Shown: positions 26,395 to 35,588 of the stretch, in pieces
Layout: each line of letters starts with the position of its first letter
How positions within the stretch are numbered: the stretch's first letter is position 1
Source of the DNA: an uncultured Eubacteriales bacterium
Lineage (GTDB): Bacteria; Bacillota; Clostridia; Oscillospirales; UBA644
Direction: 5' to 3'
Assembly (NCBI GenBank): GCA_934454405.1
Contig: CAKSFN010000005.1
Coordinates: 73,205-137,204 of the forward strand
DNA: 64,000 nt
Made by a program: the position numbers and the translations under genes
Notes under the pieces: generated by a model
Told to the model about the DNA's origin: nothing
Databases searched by the model: none
The model's input: the letters and a program-made list of their open reading frames with translations, nothing else

Positions 26395-28731
26395 TCAGAC
26401 ACGACCGTAAACCTCTTTTGCCGCGCGAACCGTCGCCGCCGCGTCTTTCGAATAATAATCCGCGCCTATTTTTGCGGCATAATCGGCAGTCAGAACGGCG
26501 CCGCCGACAACCGTTTTGCAGAACGGTGCCTGCTCGTTAAGCATCTTTACCGTTCTCTCCATCGCGGGCACGGTCGTTGTCATAAGCGCGCTCAAACCGC
26601 AAAGCTTTGCGCCGCTTTTCAGAACCGCGTCAACAACGGTCTGCTCGGGAACGTCGCGCCCGAGGTCGATTATTCTGAAACCGTAGTTTTCAAGCACCGA
26701 CCGCACGATGTTTTTTCCTATATCGTGTATATCGCCGTGAACCGTTGCCAAAACGACCGTGTCTTCCGAGGCATTTTCCGCCGCGGGCAGCGCCGCCCGA
26801 ACGACATCGCACGCCGCTTTTGCCGCTTCCGCGGAACGCATAAGCTGCGGCAGATATATCTTGCCTTCTTCGTAGCGTTTTCCGATATTGTCGAGAACGG
26901 GAATCAATTCGGCATTGATAACATTCTGCGCGTCCTCAGTCCGTAAAAGCGTTTTCATCGCCGCCGCCGCTTCGCTTCGCAAGCCTCTTTCAACCGCCTC
27001 CGAAAGCGAATATACGCTTCCCTGCGGCGCTTTTTCTGCTGCGGTTTGCGAAAACTTTTCTATATATTCCGCTCCGCCCTCGTCAAAGCCCGAAAGCAGA
27101 CGCGAAGCTATCATCGTTTCCGTCATGGAGGTGTCGCCGGGGTTGATAATCGCAAGATCAAGTCCCCTGTTCAACGCCGCCGCAAGGAAGGTTCTGTTGA
27201 CAATATCTCTTCTCGGCAGACCGAAAGAGACGTTGCTGACCCCGAGCGCGGTTTTTACTCCGAGCTTTTTTACTTTTTCAAGCGCGTCGAGCGTTATCCC
27301 CGGATTTTCCGAATCGACGCCGACGGTCATCGTCAGGCAGTCTATCGCGATATCCGCGCGGGGTATGCCCTCTGCCTCACAGCGTGAGATGATTTTTTTC
27401 GCTATCTCCACCCTGCCGTCGGACGTTTCGGGAATACCGTTTTCGTCAAGGGTGAGTCCTATAACGACGGCGCCGTACTTCTTCACAACAGGAAGCACGG
27501 TTTTCAGGGATTCTTCTTTGCCGTTGACGGAATTGACAACGGAGCGTCCGCCGGCAAGGCGAAGCCCCGCTTCTATCGCCGCAGGGTCGGAAGAGTCTAT
27601 CTGCAACGGAAGATCGCTGACGGAGCGAACCGCCGAAACGACTTTTTTCATCAACTCTTCTTCATTCGCGCCGGGAACGCCGACGTTTATATCGAGAATT
27701 TCCGCCCCCTGCTCCTGCTGCGCGACCGCCTGACGGCAAATATATCCCATATCGCCGTCGATAAGCGCTTGTTTAAGCAGTTTTTTACCTGTCGGGTTAA
27801 GCCTCTCCCCGACCGTAACGGAGCGTGAAAGAGCAACGTATTTTGTTGAAGAACAAACGCCTGCGGGAACGGTTTCGGGGCGTTTGGGCGGTTTTGTGTT
27901 CAAAAGCTTTTCTTTCAGAAGCCGTATATGTTCGGGCGTCGTTCCGCAGCAGCCTCCGACAACACAAGCGCCTGCTTTTACAAGTTTTTCCGTGTGCGCG
28001 GCGAACTCTTCGGGCGTCAGATCATAACTGCCGTCCGCGCGGGGAAGCCCTGCGTTGGGCTTTGCAATAAGCGGCAGCGTCGTATATTTCCGCATTTCCG
28101 CAATCACGGAAAGCAGCTTGTCGGGGCCTACGGAACAGTTGACGCCTATTGCGTCCGCGCCGAGCGCCGAAAGCGCCGTTGCCGCGGAGGGAACGTCGCA
28201 GCCCGTAAACGTTCTGCCGTTTTCCTCAAAAGTCATCGTTACAAAAACGGGAAGCGACGTATTCTCTTTTGCCGCGATAAGCGCCGCTTTCGCCTCGTAA
28301 AGATCCATCATCGTTTCGATGAATATAAAATCCGCGCCTGCCTTTTCGCCGGCGATCATCTGTGTTTTGAAATATTCGACGGCGGTTTCAAAGGACAGCG
28401 AGCCGAGAGGTTCGAGAAGCTCGCCGAGAGGTCCTACGTCAAGCGCCGCCTTTCCGCCGAACGGTTTCGCGGCTTCTTTTGCGGAGGAAACTGCGGCAAA
28501 AATCACCTCTTCGCAGGTCATTCCGCTGTTTTTCATCTTCGGAACGCTTGCTCCGAAAGTGTTGGAAAGCACCGCCTGCGCGCCCGCCTTAAAATATTCC
28601 CGATGGATATCCGCAATAATATCCGGATTCTCCGCGCCGAAAACACAGGGGTTGTCGCCGGGTTTCATTCCGCGCGATTGAAGCATTGTTCCCATCGCGC
28701 CGTCAAGAAACATCAGTTCGTTAAAGGTCAC
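26395..28731 (-). CDS. metH: Cobalamin-dependent methionine synthase, core without reactivation domain
   Basis: The 778-residue protein contains three MetH modules: the homocysteine domain (about residues 1-280, with GVNCS and GGCCGT zinc cysteines), the methyltetrahydrofolate domain (about 300-565), and the B12 cap and binding domains (about 580-778, with DIHDIGKNIV giving the DxHxxG cobalt ligand histidine). The C-terminal SAM-binding reactivation module of E. coli MetH is absent and is encoded by the overlapping upstream gene. It starts at GTG 28731, six bases after a GAGGTGG site, and overlaps that gene by 11 bases. Confidence 0.95.
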   Translation of the reverse strand: MTFNELMFLDGAMGTMLQSRGMKPGDNPCVFGAENPDIIADIHREYFKAGAQAVLSNTFGASVPKMKNSGMTCEEVIFAAVSSAKEAAKPFGGKAALDVGPLGELLEPLGSLSFETAVEYFKTQMIAGEKAGADFIFIETMMDLYEAKAALIAAKENTSLPVFVTMTFEENGRTFTGCDVPSAATALSALGADAIGVNCSVGPDKLLSVIAEMRKYTTLPLIAKPNAGLPRADGSYDLTPEEFAAHTEKLVKAGACVVGGCCGTTPEHIRLLKEKLLNTKPPKRPETVPAGVCSSTKYVALSRSVTVGERLNPTGKKLLKQALIDGDMGYICRQAVAQQEQGAEILDINVGVPGANEEELMKKVVSAVRSVSDLPLQIDSSDPAAIEAGLRLAGGRSVVNSVNGKEESLKTVLPVVKKYGAVVIGLTLDENGIPETSDGRVEIAKKIISRCEAEGIPRADIAIDCLTMTVGVDSENPGITLDALEKVKKLGVKTALGVSNVSFGLPRRDIVNRTFLAAALNRGLDLAIINPGDTSMTETMIASRLLSGFDEGGAEYIEKFSQTAAEKAPQGSVYSLSEAVERGLRSEAAAAMKTLLRTEDAQNVINAELIPVLDNIGKRYEEGKIYLPQLMRSAEAAKAACDVVRAALPAAENASEDTVVLATVHGDIHDIGKNIVRSVLENYGFRIIDLGRDVPEQTVVDAVLKSGAKLCGLSALMTTTVPAMERTVKMLNEQAPFCKTVVGGAVLTADYAAKIGADYYSKDAAATVRAAKEVYGRV

Positions 28732-29317
28732 TGTTTTCCACCTCTTTTATTCCCGCTATCGCGGTCACGGATTTTATCGGGGAAAGCATACAACCGCTCC
28801 CGACGGTAAGTCCCAGATCGCGCCTTGCGTTTGTCAGTTCCAGAAGCGCAGGCTGAATGTTCATCGGAAGATCTCCGTACCCCGGCGAAAACCTCGGGGT
28901 CAGTTTTATTCCGAGTTCGCTTTCTATGCTTTCGCAGCAGGCGTCGCAGGCGTCCTCGACCGCGGAAGAAGCCGCCGCGTCCGCCAAAAGAGAGAGAGCG
29001 GGAGAAGAAGCTCCGAGCGCGGATATCTTCATATCCGCCCCGAAACCGACAGTTACCGCCAATACAACGCATTTTTTGCACGAAGCAAGCAGTTTTTTTA
29101 TGCTGTTTCCCTCAAGTTCGGTTCCCGCGATAAAAAGTTTTTCGCCTTCCCTTTTTATATCAAAAACAACAGCGGCGGCGGCAGGACGGATAAGGTCGTC
29201 AACGAGCCGCTGCGCCTGCTCCGCTTCCTTTTCAACGCCGACACCGTCGCCGCACCTCGCGTACCGCAGCATTTCCGCGCGCCGTACACGGGGGGTTCTT
29301 AAAAATTTTATTCTCAT
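28721..29317 (-). CDS. Separate methionine synthase reactivation subunit
   Basis: The 198-residue protein resembles the vitamin B12-dependent methionine synthase activation domain. The diagnostic stretch is RFSPGYGDLP at about residues 143-152, followed by the GLTVGSGCMLSPIKSVTAI region that lines the SAM site. It should bind SAM and remethylate cob(II)alamin that forms when MetH is oxidised, using an external reductase. Position between metF and the truncated metH supports this. It overlaps metF by four bases (ATGA) and metH by 11. Confidence 0.88.
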   Translation of the reverse strand: MRIKFLRTPRVRRAEMLRYARCGDGVGVEKEAEQAQRLVDDLIRPAAAAVVFDIKREGEKLFIAGTELEGNSIKKLLASCKKCVVLAVTVGFGADMKISALGASSPALSLLADAAASSAVEDACDACCESIESELGIKLTPRFSPGYGDLPMNIQPALLELTNARRDLGLTVGSGCMLSPIKSVTAIAGIKEVENSDL

Positions 29318-30174
29318 AACATATTCGCGACCGCTTCGCGGATACGTCGTGAAACCTCGATGTTATTCATCGCATAAACGTGAATACCCTGAACGCCGCT
29401 TGCAAGCAGGTCGATTATCTGTTCCGTCGCGTAGCTTATTCCCGCGTCGAAAAGAGCCTCTGGCTTTGAGCCGTAACGAGCCATTATCTTTGAAAACTTT
29501 CTCGGCAGTTTTGCGCCGCAGGTGCTGACCATACGCTGAATTTGACGCACGTTTACAACAGGCATTACCCCCGCCTGTATCGGGGCCTTGACGCCCGCGC
29601 GACGGGCAAGATCCGCCATATAATAGAAGTCCTCGTTATCAAAAAACAGTTGGCTGATAAAATGCGTTGCGCCGAGGTCTTCTTTCATCTTCATATATTG
29701 TATCTCCGCCTCAACGCCCTCGCTGTCGGGGTGTCCCTCGGGGTAACAGGCGGCGGCGATATCGAACCCGCCGAATTCCGATATATGTTTTATCAAGTCC
29801 GTTGCGTGCAGATACTGAGGGTTGACGTCCGCGCCCTCAACAAGATCTCCGCGCAACGCCAGAACGTTTTCGATACCCTCGCTCCGCAGCGAACGGAGCA
29901 TATTGTCGATGCTTTCCGTATCGGAATTTATGCAGGTCAGATGCGCAAGAGGAATAATGCCCTGTTCTTTGATATGTTTTGCCAGATCAAGCGTTACCGC
30001 CTGTTGAGTCGCAGAACCGCCCGCACCGTAAGTAACGCTTATATATGCGGGATTCAGCTTTGCTATTTTTTCCGCGGCGGCATAAACCGTATCGGCGGAA
30101 ACTCTCTTATTCGGCGGAAAAACCTCAAACGACAGATGTTGCCTGTTATCCGAAAAAAGTTCCGAGATCTTCAT
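29314..30174 (-). CDS. metF: Methylenetetrahydrofolate reductase
   Basis: This 286-residue TIM-barrel flavoprotein matches MetF. It shows LSFEVFPPN near the start, ISVTYGAGGS, ALRGD, AACYPEGHP and the FISQLFFDN segment. It reduces 5,10-methylene-THF to 5-methyl-THF for the MetH encoded downstream. ATG at 30174 follows AGGAG by 11 bases; an upstream in-frame start would overlap the ACT-domain gene. No MetV-like zinc subunit gene is adjacent. Confidence 0.94.
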   Translation of the reverse strand: MKISELFSDNRQHLSFEVFPPNKRVSADTVYAAAEKIAKLNPAYISVTYGAGGSATQQAVTLDLAKHIKEQGIIPLAHLTCINSDTESIDNMLRSLRSEGIENVLALRGDLVEGADVNPQYLHATDLIKHISEFGGFDIAAACYPEGHPDSEGVEAEIQYMKMKEDLGATHFISQLFFDNEDFYYMADLARRAGVKAPIQAGVMPVVNVRQIQRMVSTCGAKLPRKFSKIMARYGSKPEALFDAGISYATEQIIDLLASGVQGIHVYAMNNIEVSRRIREAVANML

Positions 30175-30188
30175 TTTCGGGCATTCTC

Positions 30189-30620
30189 CTATAAATTCTT
30201 TATATCTTCTTCGCAAACGAGTTTTATGCCGCGTTCGGTAAGCAGTTTTATAGCTTTTTCGTTATCCTCCACACGAAGAACGACGCAGGCGTGTTTGCCT
30301 GAAACGGTTATGAACGCATACATATACTCAATATTCACGCCGTTGTCGGAAAGCAGTTTGATAACTTCCGTCAACGCGCCGGGTCTGTCGTCAACCGCGA
30401 CCGCCGTGACTTTTGTTATGCTGACAATGTTTCCTTTCTCCGTCAGCACTTTTTTCGCCTTTTCGGCATCGCTGACAATAAGGCGGAGTATTCCGAAATC
30501 CTGCGTGTCCGCAATGGACATCGCGCGGATATCTATACCTGCTTCGCCGAGAACTTCCGTTATCTCGACGAGTTTGCCCGCCTTGTTTTCAACAAAGATT
30601 GATAATTGCGAAACTGTCAT
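30189..30620 (-). CDS. Tandem ACT-domain amino-acid-binding protein
   Basis: The 143-residue protein consists of two ACT domains (about residues 4-70 and 72-140). The repeats open with LSIFVENKAGKLVEIT and VTAVAVDDRPGALTEV. Stand-alone tandem ACT proteins of this size commonly lie beside phenylacetate-CoA ligase genes in anaerobes and are thought to sense an amino acid. Here it follows paaK by 15 bases and precedes metF. The ligand is unknown; aromatic amino acids are the natural guess. Confidence 0.88.
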   Translation of the reverse strand: MTVSQLSIFVENKAGKLVEITEVLGEAGIDIRAMSIADTQDFGILRLIVSDAEKAKKVLTEKGNIVSITKVTAVAVDDRPGALTEVIKLLSDNGVNIEYMYAFITVSGKHACVVLRVEDNEKAIKLLTERGIKLVCEEDIKNL

Positions 30621-30635
30621 ATCTTTATCCTCCGT

Positions 30636-31934
30636 TTATTTAAGTCTTTTGTCTATAACGCGTTTGGCTTTGCCCTCGCTGCGCGCAATGGAGTCGGACG
30701 CGACAAGATGAACTTTTGCGGCGATGCCGAGCAGAGAACGAAGTTCGCTTTCGAGTTCTTTTTCTTTTCTGGATATGCCCGTGACCGTATCCGTGAACGT
30801 GTCAACCGTCATTTCCACAAGAACGTCCAGGGTGTCGTGGTTGTCTATTCTGTCAACAACTATCTGATAATTGGGAGAATATCCCATTTTTATCAGCACG
30901 GTTTCTATCTGCGACGGGAAAACATTGACGCCGCGGATTATAAGCATATCGTCGGTTCTGCCCATCGGTTTTGACATACGGACAAAAGTTCTGCCGCAGG
31001 AACATTTTTCGTGCGTAACGGCGCCTATATCTCTTGTTCTGAAACGGATAAGAGGAAACGCTTCTTTTGTCAGACAGGTGAAAACCATTTCACCCTGTGT
31101 TCCGTCGGGTACGTGCTCTCCCGTTTCGGGGTCGATTATTTCGATTATGAAATGATCTTCGTTGACGTGCATTCCGTGCTGTTCGGAGCATTCATAAGCA
31201 ACACCGGGACCGCATATTTCGGTAAGTCCGTATACGTCGTATGCTTTTATTCCGAGCCTTCTTTCAATCTCCGCGCGCATTTCTTCCGTCCACGGCTCCG
31301 CGCCGAGTATACCCGATCTCAGCTTCAGCTGCGAAACGTCCACTCCCTCTTTTTCCATCGTCTCCGCAATGTACAAAGCGTAAGACGGCGTGCAGCAGAT
31401 TATGTCCGGCTCGAAATCCTCGATAATGGTTATCTGTCTTGCCGTATTGCCGCTTGAAACGGGGATAACGGTCGCTCCGAGTTTTGTGGCTCCGCCGTGG
31501 AAGCCCATTCCGCCGGTAAAAAGCCCGTAGCCGTAAGAAATATGGACTTTGCTTTTTTTATCCGCGCCAGCCGCGACAAGCTGCCGCGCGCATATATCAT
31601 CCCAAATATCAAGGTCGTTTCTCGTATATCCGACAACAATCTGCTTGCCCGTCGTCCCCGATGACGCGTGAAGTCTGACAACTTCATCCAGAGAAACGGC
31701 GAACATTCCGTAGGGATATGTATCGCGCAGATCCTGCTTGCTTGTAAACGGGAGTTTAGTTATATCGTCAAGAGATTTTATATCGGAGGGTTTAACCCCC
31801 GCCGCATCCATACGGTTGCGGTAAAGCTCGACGTTGTCGTAAACTCTTTCGACCTGCCTTATAAGCCGTTCCGTTTGCAATTCCTCAATTTTTTTGCGAG
31901 GCATTGTTTCGATTTCTTCCTGCCAGTATTTCAT
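30636..31934 (-). CDS. paaK: Phenylacetate-CoA ligase, first copy
   Basis: This 432-residue AMP-forming adenylating enzyme of the PaaK family shows the phosphate loop LHASSGTTGKQIVVGYT at about residues 90-105 and a YGLTEICGPGVA aryl-adenylate site. The hinge region is GRTDDMLIIRGVNVFPSQIE. It activates phenylacetate or a related arylacetate to its CoA thioester. It lies next to iorAB, whose product from phenylalanine-derived phenylpyruvate is phenylacetyl-CoA. It may therefore run in reverse to make ATP, as proposed for archaeal and clostridial systems. Confidence 0.93.
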   Translation of the reverse strand: MKYWQEEIETMPRKKIEELQTERLIRQVERVYDNVELYRNRMDAAGVKPSDIKSLDDITKLPFTSKQDLRDTYPYGMFAVSLDEVVRLHASSGTTGKQIVVGYTRNDLDIWDDICARQLVAAGADKKSKVHISYGYGLFTGGMGFHGGATKLGATVIPVSSGNTARQITIIEDFEPDIICCTPSYALYIAETMEKEGVDVSQLKLRSGILGAEPWTEEMRAEIERRLGIKAYDVYGLTEICGPGVAYECSEQHGMHVNEDHFIIEIIDPETGEHVPDGTQGEMVFTCLTKEAFPLIRFRTRDIGAVTHEKCSCGRTFVRMSKPMGRTDDMLIIRGVNVFPSQIETVLIKMGYSPNYQIVVDRIDNHDTLDVLVEMTVDTFTDTVTGISRKEKELESELRSLLGIAAKVHLVASDSIARSEGKAKRVIDKRLK

Positions 31935-31935
31935 A

Positions 31936-32520
31936 TCAAGCCTCTGCCTCCGCGTCGTATCCGAGCGCGAACGCTTTTTCGTTCATCTCAACAAATTCGG
32001 GCGCGACGGACTTTTCGATTGCCGCCGTCCATTTCTCTCGGGGAATGTCAAAATAACGGGCAAGTCTTCCCATAAGAACGATATTGACCGCTTTTGCCGA
32101 ACCCGCATTGAGAGCAGGGGTCAGCGCGTCTATCGCGTCCGTATCAACGCCGAGAGCTTTCATTTCTTCAAGCACGTTTTCGGGATATTCCGCCGCGCCG
32201 ATAATAACGGGCATGGGGTCTATCTGTTGCGTGTTTACAATCATTTTTCCGCCTTTTTTAAGGTAAGGAAGCCAACGCGCCGCCTCCGCCTTTTCAAAAG
32301 CGATTATACAATCCGCCTCGCCTCTTTCCACGATGGGCGAATAAACTTTTTCACCGAAGCGGACGTATGTAACAACGCTTCCTCCGCGTTGGCTCATGCC
32401 GTGAACTTCGGAAACCTTTACGTCGTATCCCTCGGACACGAGCAGTCTGCCGAGCAGCTTGGACGCAAGAAGCGTACCCTGTCCGCCGACGCCGACTATC
32501 ATTAAACTCGTTGTTTTCAT
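31936..32520 (-). CDS. iorB: Indolepyruvate:ferredoxin oxidoreductase beta subunit
   Basis: The 194-residue protein is the gamma-type (POR_N-like) domain subunit: SLMIVGVGGQGTLLASKLLG at the start, EVHGMSQRGGSVVTYVRFG in the middle. It pairs with IorA in oxidative decarboxylation of aryl pyruvates to aryl-acetyl-CoA with reduction of ferredoxin. ATG at 32520 overlaps the iorA stop as TGATG. An in-frame GTG one codon earlier is less likely. Confidence 0.94.
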   Translation of the reverse strand: MKTTSLMIVGVGGQGTLLASKLLGRLLVSEGYDVKVSEVHGMSQRGGSVVTYVRFGEKVYSPIVERGEADCIIAFEKAEAARWLPYLKKGGKMIVNTQQIDPMPVIIGAAEYPENVLEEMKALGVDTDAIDALTPALNAGSAKAVNIVLMGRLARYFDIPREKWTAAIEKSVAPEFVEMNEKAFALGYDAEAEA

Positions 32521-34259
32521 CACGCTCTCGCCTCGCTTTCAAATGCACCGAATTTGCAAAGTTGCTTGCACACGTCGCAGCCGACGCAAAGGGTCGCGTC
32601 AACAACGGCTTTCTTTTCTTTGATGCTTATTGCAGGGCAGCCGAATTTCATACACGCCTTGCAGCCGATACATTTTTCGTGGTTGACGTGAACGGGCGAT
32701 TTTGCCTTGACGCTTTTGAGAAGCACGCAGGGTCTGCGGCTGATGATGACCGACGGCTCTTCCGCGGCGAGCTCCTCTTTCAGAACCCTGTCGCATTCCG
32801 CAAGGTCGTAGGGGTCAACCACTTTAACGCGGTTTATGCCGAGCGCGCGGCAAAGCGCTTCAAGGTCAACTTTTGCGGCGGGATCGCCTTTTATATTGTA
32901 ACCGGTCGTCGGATTCTGCTGATGTCCCGTCATACCGGTTATGGAGTTGTCAAGAATTATAACGGTCGAATTTGTTGCATTGTAAGCGATGTTCACAAGT
33001 CCCGTCATACCGGAATGCATAAACGTTGAATCGCCGATAACCGCAACCGTTTTCTTTTCTCTGTCGGCTTCGCCCGTTTTGTTAAAGCCGTGAATGCCCG
33101 AAACGGACGCGCCCATACAAAGCGTGGTATCCAGCGAATTGAGCGGCGGCTGAGCGCCGAGCGTATAACAGCCTATATCTCCGAAAACGGTTATCTTGTT
33201 TTTGGCAAGGACGTAATACATTCCTCTGTGCGGACAGCCTGCGCACATCATCGGGGGACGGACGGGAACGGGATTTTCAAGTGCGGAAAACGGCTTATCC
33301 TCAATGCCGAACGCTTCCGCGATTTTTCTCTGCGAAAGCTCGCCGAGCAGACCGAAAAGAGCTTTGCCCTCAACTTTAAGTCCGAGCGCAAGACAGTGAT
33401 TTTCTATAACGGGGTCAAGTTCCTCGATAACGACAAGGCGTTTAACTTTTGAAGCAAAGTCTTTTATAGTATCAACGGGCAGCGGATTTACAAGTCCGAG
33501 CTTGAGAACGGAAACATCATTTCCGAAAACTTCTTTGACATATTGGTAGCACGCGCCCGAAGTGATTATGCCGAGATCCGACGAGCCGTATTCCACTCGG
33601 TTAAATTCGCATTTTTCGGAAAACTCGCGAAGCCTTTCGGTTCTCTGCTCAACAAACGGGTGGCGTTTTATCGCGTTGCCAGGCATCATTATGTACTTTG
33701 CAGGTTCTTTTTCATACGGTTTATCAGCGATGTTTTCGCGTTCTCCCGTCTCGACTACGGACTGCCCGTGCGCGATGCGGGTGCAGACGCGAAGCAAAAC
33801 GGGTGTGTCGAATTCTTCGCTGAGTTCAAAGGCTTTTTTCGCAAATTCAAGACATTCTGCGGAATCGGCGGGTTCAAGCATGGGAACCTTTGCGCCTATC
33901 GCATAGTGACGCGAATCCTGTTCGTTCTGCGACGAATGCATACCGGGATCGTCGGCAACGCAGATAACCGTGCCGCCGCGAACGCCGGTGTAGGAAAATG
34001 TGAACAGAGGGTCTGCCGCAACATTCAGCCCGACATGCTTCATCGCGCACGCGCAACGGACGCCGCCGACCGACGCCCCGAAGCAGACTTCCGCCGCAAC
34101 CTTTTCGTTGGGCGCCCATTCGCTGTAAACGTCGTCGTATTTCGCAATAAATTCCGTGATTTCCGTACTCGGAGTTCCCGGATAAGAGGAAACGACTTTC
34201 ACGCCGCCCTCATAAAGACCTCTGGCAACCGCCTCGTTGCCTATCATCAGTTTTTTCAC
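32520..34259 (-). CDS. iorA: Indolepyruvate:ferredoxin oxidoreductase alpha subunit
   Basis: The 579-residue protein has the N-terminal pyrimidine domain (SSYPGTPSTEITEF) and the TPP-binding domain with GDIGCYTLG and GDSTFMHSG. Two C-terminal 4Fe-4S motifs follow: CIGCKACMKFGC and CVGCDVCKQLC. It oxidises transaminated aromatic amino acids to their CoA esters. Start GTG at 34259 is preferred because GGAGG lies 9 bases upstream and the preceding stop is 4 bases away. It is flanked on both sides by PaaK genes. Confidence 0.95.
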   Translation of the reverse strand: MKKLMIGNEAVARGLYEGGVKVVSSYPGTPSTEITEFIAKYDDVYSEWAPNEKVAAEVCFGASVGGVRCACAMKHVGLNVAADPLFTFSYTGVRGGTVICVADDPGMHSSQNEQDSRHYAIGAKVPMLEPADSAECLEFAKKAFELSEEFDTPVLLRVCTRIAHGQSVVETGERENIADKPYEKEPAKYIMMPGNAIKRHPFVEQRTERLREFSEKCEFNRVEYGSSDLGIITSGACYQYVKEVFGNDVSVLKLGLVNPLPVDTIKDFASKVKRLVVIEELDPVIENHCLALGLKVEGKALFGLLGELSQRKIAEAFGIEDKPFSALENPVPVRPPMMCAGCPHRGMYYVLAKNKITVFGDIGCYTLGAQPPLNSLDTTLCMGASVSGIHGFNKTGEADREKKTVAVIGDSTFMHSGMTGLVNIAYNATNSTVIILDNSITGMTGHQQNPTTGYNIKGDPAAKVDLEALCRALGINRVKVVDPYDLAECDRVLKEELAAEEPSVIISRRPCVLLKSVKAKSPVHVNHEKCIGCKACMKFGCPAISIKEKKAVVDATLCVGCDVCKQLCKFGAFESEARA

Positions 34260-34263
34260 TCTT

Positions 34264-35568
34264 TTATTCCTCCTTGCCGCGAAGGTCAACAATGCGCTTT
34301 GACTTGCCCTCGTAGCGTTTCAAAGATTTCGGCGCGACAAGCGTCACCTTTGCTTTGATACCGAGAACCGTCTGAAGTTTTGCCACCGCGGTCTGACGCA
34401 GGGTTTCGAGTTTTCCGAAATTGTCCAAAAGTCCCGCGTCATTTATTTCTATTCTCACTTCAAGATAATCCGTGTAATTCTTTCTTGTCAGAACAAGTTC
34501 GTAATGCGGCGAAATACCGTCGATATTAGCCATAACGCTCTCGATCTGCGACGGGAAGACGTTGACGCCGCGAATCTTAAGCATATCGTCGGAACGTCCT
34601 TTTACTTTATCCATGCGGCAATGCGTTCTGCCGCAGGAACACGGCTCGTAATTCAGGCGCGTTATATCCTTTGTTCTGTAACGGAGAAGAGGTATACCCT
34701 CTTTCGAAAGCGTTGTTACGACAAGTTCGCCCGTTGCTCCGCGTTCGAGAACTTCGCCCGTTTTGGAGTCTATCACTTCGGGCAGGAAATGGTCTTCCGC
34801 AAAATGAAGCCCGTCGCGCAGATAACATTCGCCCGAAACGCCGGGGCCGCAAAGTTCGCTCATTCCGTAGTTGTCCGTGGAGAAAAGCCCGAAACCTTTT
34901 TCTATCTTGTCACGGAGTTCGTTTGTGCAGCCCTCCGAGCCGAACAGTCCGATACGCAGTTTGAGTTGTTCGTTGGATATTCCCATGTCATGCGCAACTT
35001 CGCTCATATACATCGCGTAAGACGGGGTGCTTATCAAAACGGTCGTGCCGAAATCGTGAAGCAGTTTGACCTGTTTTTCCGTGTTGCCGCTCGAAACGGG
35101 AATAACCGCCGCGCCGAGCTTTTCAAGGCCGTAATGCAGTCCGAGCGCGCCCGTAAAAAGTCCGTAGCCGAAAGATATCTGCGCTATATCTTCATCCGTA
35201 ACGCCGACCGCAGCGCAAAGACGGGCAACGCAGTCCGACCACACGTCAAGATCCTTTCTTGTGTAGCCGACGACAGTCGGGTTCCCCGTCGTGCCGGAAG
35301 AGGCGTGAATACGGACAATATTTTTCATCGGCTGCGCGAAAAGTCCGTAGGGATAGTTGTCTCGTATATCGCTTTTTTCGGTATACGGTATGTACTGAAT
35401 ATCGCTGAGAGTTTTTATTTTGTCTCCGCTTATGCCCGCCTCTTCAAGGCGCTTTGCATAAAACGGAACGTTATTTTTGCAGTAATCGACCAAATGCTTC
35501 AACTTTGCGAGTTGCAGTTCTTCCAACTCACGGCGGGGCATGGTCTCAATATCTTTTTGAAAAAACAT
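34264..35568 (-). CDS. paaK: Phenylacetate-CoA ligase, second copy
   Basis: This 434-residue PaaK-family ligase shows IHASSGTTGNPTVVGYT, YGMSELCGPGVSGE and GRSDDMLKIRGVNVFPSQIE. It is clearly related to the copy at 30636-31934 but much diverged, so the duplication is old. The two probably prefer different aryl acids, such as phenylacetate versus indole- or hydroxyphenylacetate. It lies 20 bases after the symporter gene and 4 bases before iorA. Confidence 0.92.
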   Translation of the reverse strand: MFFQKDIETMPRRELEELQLAKLKHLVDYCKNNVPFYAKRLEEAGISGDKIKTLSDIQYIPYTEKSDIRDNYPYGLFAQPMKNIVRIHASSGTTGNPTVVGYTRKDLDVWSDCVARLCAAVGVTDEDIAQISFGYGLFTGALGLHYGLEKLGAAVIPVSSGNTEKQVKLLHDFGTTVLISTPSYAMYMSEVAHDMGISNEQLKLRIGLFGSEGCTNELRDKIEKGFGLFSTDNYGMSELCGPGVSGECYLRDGLHFAEDHFLPEVIDSKTGEVLERGATGELVVTTLSKEGIPLLRYRTKDITRLNYEPCSCGRTHCRMDKVKGRSDDMLKIRGVNVFPSQIESVMANIDGISPHYELVLTRKNYTDYLEVRIEINDAGLLDNFGKLETLRQTAVAKLQTVLGIKAKVTLVAPKSLKRYEGKSKRIVDLRGKEE

Positions 35569-35588
35569 ATCCTTTTCTCCTCGGTATA

